Shown here in pieces: positions 6,450 through 7,689 of a DNA stretch of 7,689 nucleotides. Made by a program: the position numbers and the translations under genes. The stretch spans positions 1 through 7,689 of the forward strand of contig QNCH01000067.1 in assembly GCA_003645745.1 (NCBI GenBank), read 5' to 3'. How positions within the stretch are numbered: the stretch's first letter is position 1; each line of letters starts with the position of its first letter. Source of the stretch: Candidatus Omnitrophota bacterium (GTDB lineage: Bacteria > Omnitrophota > Gorgyraeia > B26-G9). Under the pieces are notes generated by a model. That model saw only the letters and a program-made list of their open reading frames with translations. It was not told the origin of the DNA and ran no database searches.

Positions 6450-6628
6450 AGCTAGCATGGCTTATCGTTGAATATAGATCCCCCCGGCTGGAAGCTGACA
6501 AGGCATGCCCCGCTAAAAAATTACGGGGATGACGTTAAATGGTACCTTTTGGTATTTTTCGTTTGTCATCTTTTTTTTGTCATTCCCGCAATCTTTTAGC
6601 GGGAATCTACAAATGAATAATGCTAACA
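6450..6628. repeat. MITE/REP-like inverted repeat between convergent genes
   Basis: The left unit 6508-6533 and the reverse complement of 6579-6604 agree at 22 of 26 bases; each unit also folds on itself (CCCCG/CGGGG, and ATTCCCGC/GCGGGAAT with a 9-nt loop). Symmetry continues outward: TAGATCCCC (6475-6483) mirrors GGGAATCTA (6601-6609), and TAGCAT (6453-6458) mirrors ATGCTA (6620-6625). The left arm carries about 25 extra bases including the palindrome GGCATGCC (6502-6509). No ORF is inside. GGGAATGAC-type units of this kind are common dispersed repeats in bacteria. Apart from this element, the 277-nt spacer (6436-6712) shows no gene or clear terminator. Confidence 0.65.
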
Positions 6629-6712
6629 TCGATTTACGATAGCTATGGAATTTTACTTATACCCATCAATAAACATTAGTTGCCCTCTCTAAATTTAAAA
6701 AGTCCTCTTTTG

Positions 6713-7279
6713 TTATCTTTTTTGTTGAGTTGGCGAAGGAGGCGGTGGCGGAGGAGGGCGTGGAGTATTTATTAATTTTTGCTGCTCAATGATTCTGATC
6801 TGTTGCTGTGTTTGAATTTGCATTTGTGTATTTTTAAAATTTTGGTATAACTGAATTGTTTCTAATGTTTTTTGCGTTTTTTGCGCGTTTTCTACAGTAG
6901 TACGTAGCATATGAAGATATTGTGCGGAATTGATGTCTGAAGGTGTTAAATTTAACGCGCCTAATTCAGCGAGTTCTTTAAGCACAAAATCAGGATCATT
7001 AAGCACCCAGCTATAAAGCTCATCATCTACAAAGATCATACTAAGAAGCTGCGTTTTCTTTAAACTAAGAATATTTTTTTTGTATTTATATTCCCAAACT
7101 TCTACAGGGTAGTTATCCTTTGTCTTTCCAGCAAATACTTTTTTTGCAGGCTTGCCCAATGCATTAATAATACTTTGCTTACTTGCTCCATTAATTAGTG
7201 AAGAAATTTGATCTTCAGATTCATTGCATCCGCAGAGAATAGTTATAATAAATAAGGAAATAAAAATTATTTTCTTCAT
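6713..7279 (-). CDS. Lipoprotein with BamE/SmpA-like segment, Gln-rich helix and polyproline tail
   Basis: The 188-residue product has a type II signal peptide (MKKIIFISLFIITILCGC) with lipobox LCGC and lipidated C18. Residues 25-66 (ISSLINGASKQSIINALGKP through VEVWEYKY) resemble the SmpA/OmlA (BamE) pattern in which G-x-S, a helix and LGKP precede a WEY strand. About 120-170 is a Gln-rich, probably coiled-coil helix, and the C-terminus is a run of seven prolines (PRPPPPPPPSP). Coiled coil plus polyproline could span or contact the cell wall; this is inference. The start at 7279 is chosen because the lipoprotein signal begins there; an open frame to 7438 merely reads through a foldback repeat. 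No Shine-Dalgarno site precedes it, and a promoter ends a few bases upstream. A true BamE function is not established. Confidence 0.85.
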   Translation of the reverse strand: MKKIIFISLFIITILCGCNESEDQISSLINGASKQSIINALGKPAKKVFAGKTKDNYPVEVWEYKYKKNILSLKKTQLLSMIFVDDELYSWVLNDPDFVLKELAELGALNLTPSDINSAQYLHMLRTTVENAQKTQKTLETIQLYQNFKNTQMQIQTQQQIRIIEQQKLINTPRPPPPPPPSPTQQKR

Positions 7280-7286
7280 ATAACAA

Positions 7287-7315
7287 AATTTAGCATAAAA
7301 ATAGGGGTTTGTCAA
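7287..7315 (-). promoter_or_regulatory. Sigma70 promoter for the lipoprotein gene
   Basis: On the reverse strand a perfect TTGACA (7315 to 7310) is followed after 17 bp by TAAATT (7292 to 7287, four of six). Transcription would begin about 7280-7281, immediately at ATG 7279, giving a leaderless or nearly leaderless mRNA. The absence of a Shine-Dalgarno site agrees. Confidence 0.5.
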
Positions 7316-7322
7316 TTTCTGT

Positions 7323-7442
7323 GTAATTGGTGAAAAATTGTAAAATAATCCCCTATTATTATTTTTCGCGTTTTTTCTCAGGCGATACATAAAGCTGAAC
7401 ACGCAAAAAACAGTAATTATTTCACAGCTTTTCACCAATTAC
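7323..7442. repeat. 120-bp foldback (palindromic) element
   Basis: GTAATTGGTGAAAA (7323-7336) is exactly reverse-complementary to 7429-7442, and the match extends to 27-nt arms (7323-7349 with 7416-7442) at 24 of 27 bases. After an insertion in the left arm, TTTTT-x-GCGT (7362-7371) pairs with ACGC-x-AAAAA (7401-7410). It lies between two outward-facing promoters. It could be a small non-autonomous mobile repeat or a regulatory insulator. Confidence 0.65.
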
Positions 7443-7461
7443 GTTTTTAGACGTAGTTTTT

Positions 7462-7491
7462 TTGACAATTTTATGCCTGCTGTGTTATACT
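7462..7491 (+). promoter_or_regulatory. Strong sigma70 promoter with extended -10
   Basis: Perfect TTGACA (7462-7467), 18-bp spacer ending in TGT (7483-7485), then TATACT (7486-7491, five of six). Transcription would start near 7498 and run rightward. It lies outside the predicted IS end at 7567, so it belonged to whatever gene originally followed, or it now reads into the IS. Confidence 0.75.
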
Positions 7492-7580
7492 AAATAACCT
7501 ATTACGTTAGAGTATAAGAAAAAATTTTAAAAATTGTTTAATTGCAGGTAATTACAAAATAAATTAGGCTCTTTGGAGTT

Positions 7581-7611
7581 TTGAGTGGGTAAGGTTAATA
7601 TATGCTATAAT
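7581..7611 (+). promoter_or_regulatory. Internal transposase promoter with perfect extended -10
   Basis: TGC TATAAT (7603-7611) is a consensus extended -10. The best -35 is TTGAGT (7581-7586) with a long 19-bp spacer, tolerable for extended -10 promoters. It lies between the IS end and the ORF, so it would drive the transposase from within the element. Confidence 0.55.
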
Positions 7612-7646
7612 CTTGGAAAGATAAATCATTAACCCGGGAGGAAGTA

Positions 7647-7689
7647 ATGTTAACCAAACAGTTATTTGAAACAGCATTAAATGTTCAAC
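7647..7689 (+). CDS. Start of a probable ISL3-family transposase (truncated by window end)
   Basis: Only 14 codons are visible, reading MLTKQLFETALNVQ. This opening resembles ISL3-type transposases, which often begin with a short M-x-T-K-x-L-F-x-x-A-L segment before a zinc-finger domain; that comparison is from memory. GGGAGGA (7636-7642) lies four bases before ATG, and a strong extended -10 promoter is just upstream. The rest of the protein, including the DDE catalytic domain, is outside the window, so intactness cannot be judged. Confidence 0.5.
   Translation, partial: MLTKQLFETALNVQ

Larger units (their letters stand above)
7567..7689 (+). mobile_element. Left end of a probable ISL3-family insertion sequence (partial)
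   Basis: GGCTCTTTGGAG at 7567-7578 resembles the terminal inverted repeats of ISL3-family elements, and it stands 80 bp before a transposase-like start, the expected layout. The preceding octamer ATAAATTA (7559-7566) would be the 8-bp target duplication typical of this family. The right end is beyond the window, so the second inverted repeat and duplication cannot be seen. Confidence 0.5.

Noticed and set aside
7280..7438. N-terminal extension of the lipoprotein by 53 residues
   Set aside because: It reads through the foldback element and promoter, and would bury the lipoprotein signal peptide that begins at 7279.
1..7689. CRISPR array, tRNA or rRNA genes
   Set aside because: No regularly spaced identical repeats and no tRNA cloverleaf or conserved rRNA sequence were seen on either strand.

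Overview
The window is AT-rich, densely coded bacterial DNA. It carries nine complete forward genes, one complete reverse gene (a lipoprotein) and the first codons of a probable transposase at the right edge. A secreted cyclophilin, a lipoprotein with a BamE/SmpA-like segment and sigma70-type promoters point to a diderm (Gram-negative-type) bacterium. Low GC, large single-domain housekeeping proteins and the gene mix would fit an uncultured lineage such as Omnitrophota or a relative. That placement is inference only; no rRNA or marker phylogeny is available here.

Layout. Positions 1-260 hold no gene but several RNA-type hairpins and a possible promoter. They lead into a signal-peptide-bearing peptidyl-prolyl isomerase (261-824), followed by an unrecognised 339-residue protein (882-1901) that I resolve into about ten beta-hairpin-like repeats. 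A hairpin closes this pair. A 250-bp spacer with a 21-bp dyad and a small array of GTAAC/GTGAC pentamers precedes a tight cluster: YraN-like nuclease-fold protein (2153-2560), the RNA methyltransferase RlmN (2553-3575, overlapping by 8 bp) and a YacP/Rae1-like NYN ribonuclease (3594-4082). This cluster looks like a nucleic-acid maintenance operon centred on RNA modification and turnover. A second forward cluster follows: small two-helix membrane protein (4331-4663), DJ-1/PfpI protein (4663-5214), fumarylacetoacetate-hydrolase-family enzyme (5253-6023) and a DUF6941-like beta protein (6055-6435). Close spacing suggests cotranscription, but a common pathway is not evident.

The last 1.2 kb is rich in repeats. 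A MITE/REP-like inverted repeat (about 6450-6628) lies between convergent genes. The reverse-strand lipoprotein gene (6713-7279) appears to have a promoter that would give a nearly leaderless mRNA. A 120-bp foldback element (7323-7442) separates that promoter from a strong forward promoter (7462-7491). That promoter runs into what looks like the left end of an ISL3-type insertion sequence (terminal GGCTCTTTG at 7567, internal extended -10 promoter, ORF start at 7647), whose remainder lies outside the window.

No confident new defence or mobile system was found. The most novel items are the repeat protein at 882-1901 and the repeat-element, promoter and IS arrangement at the right end.
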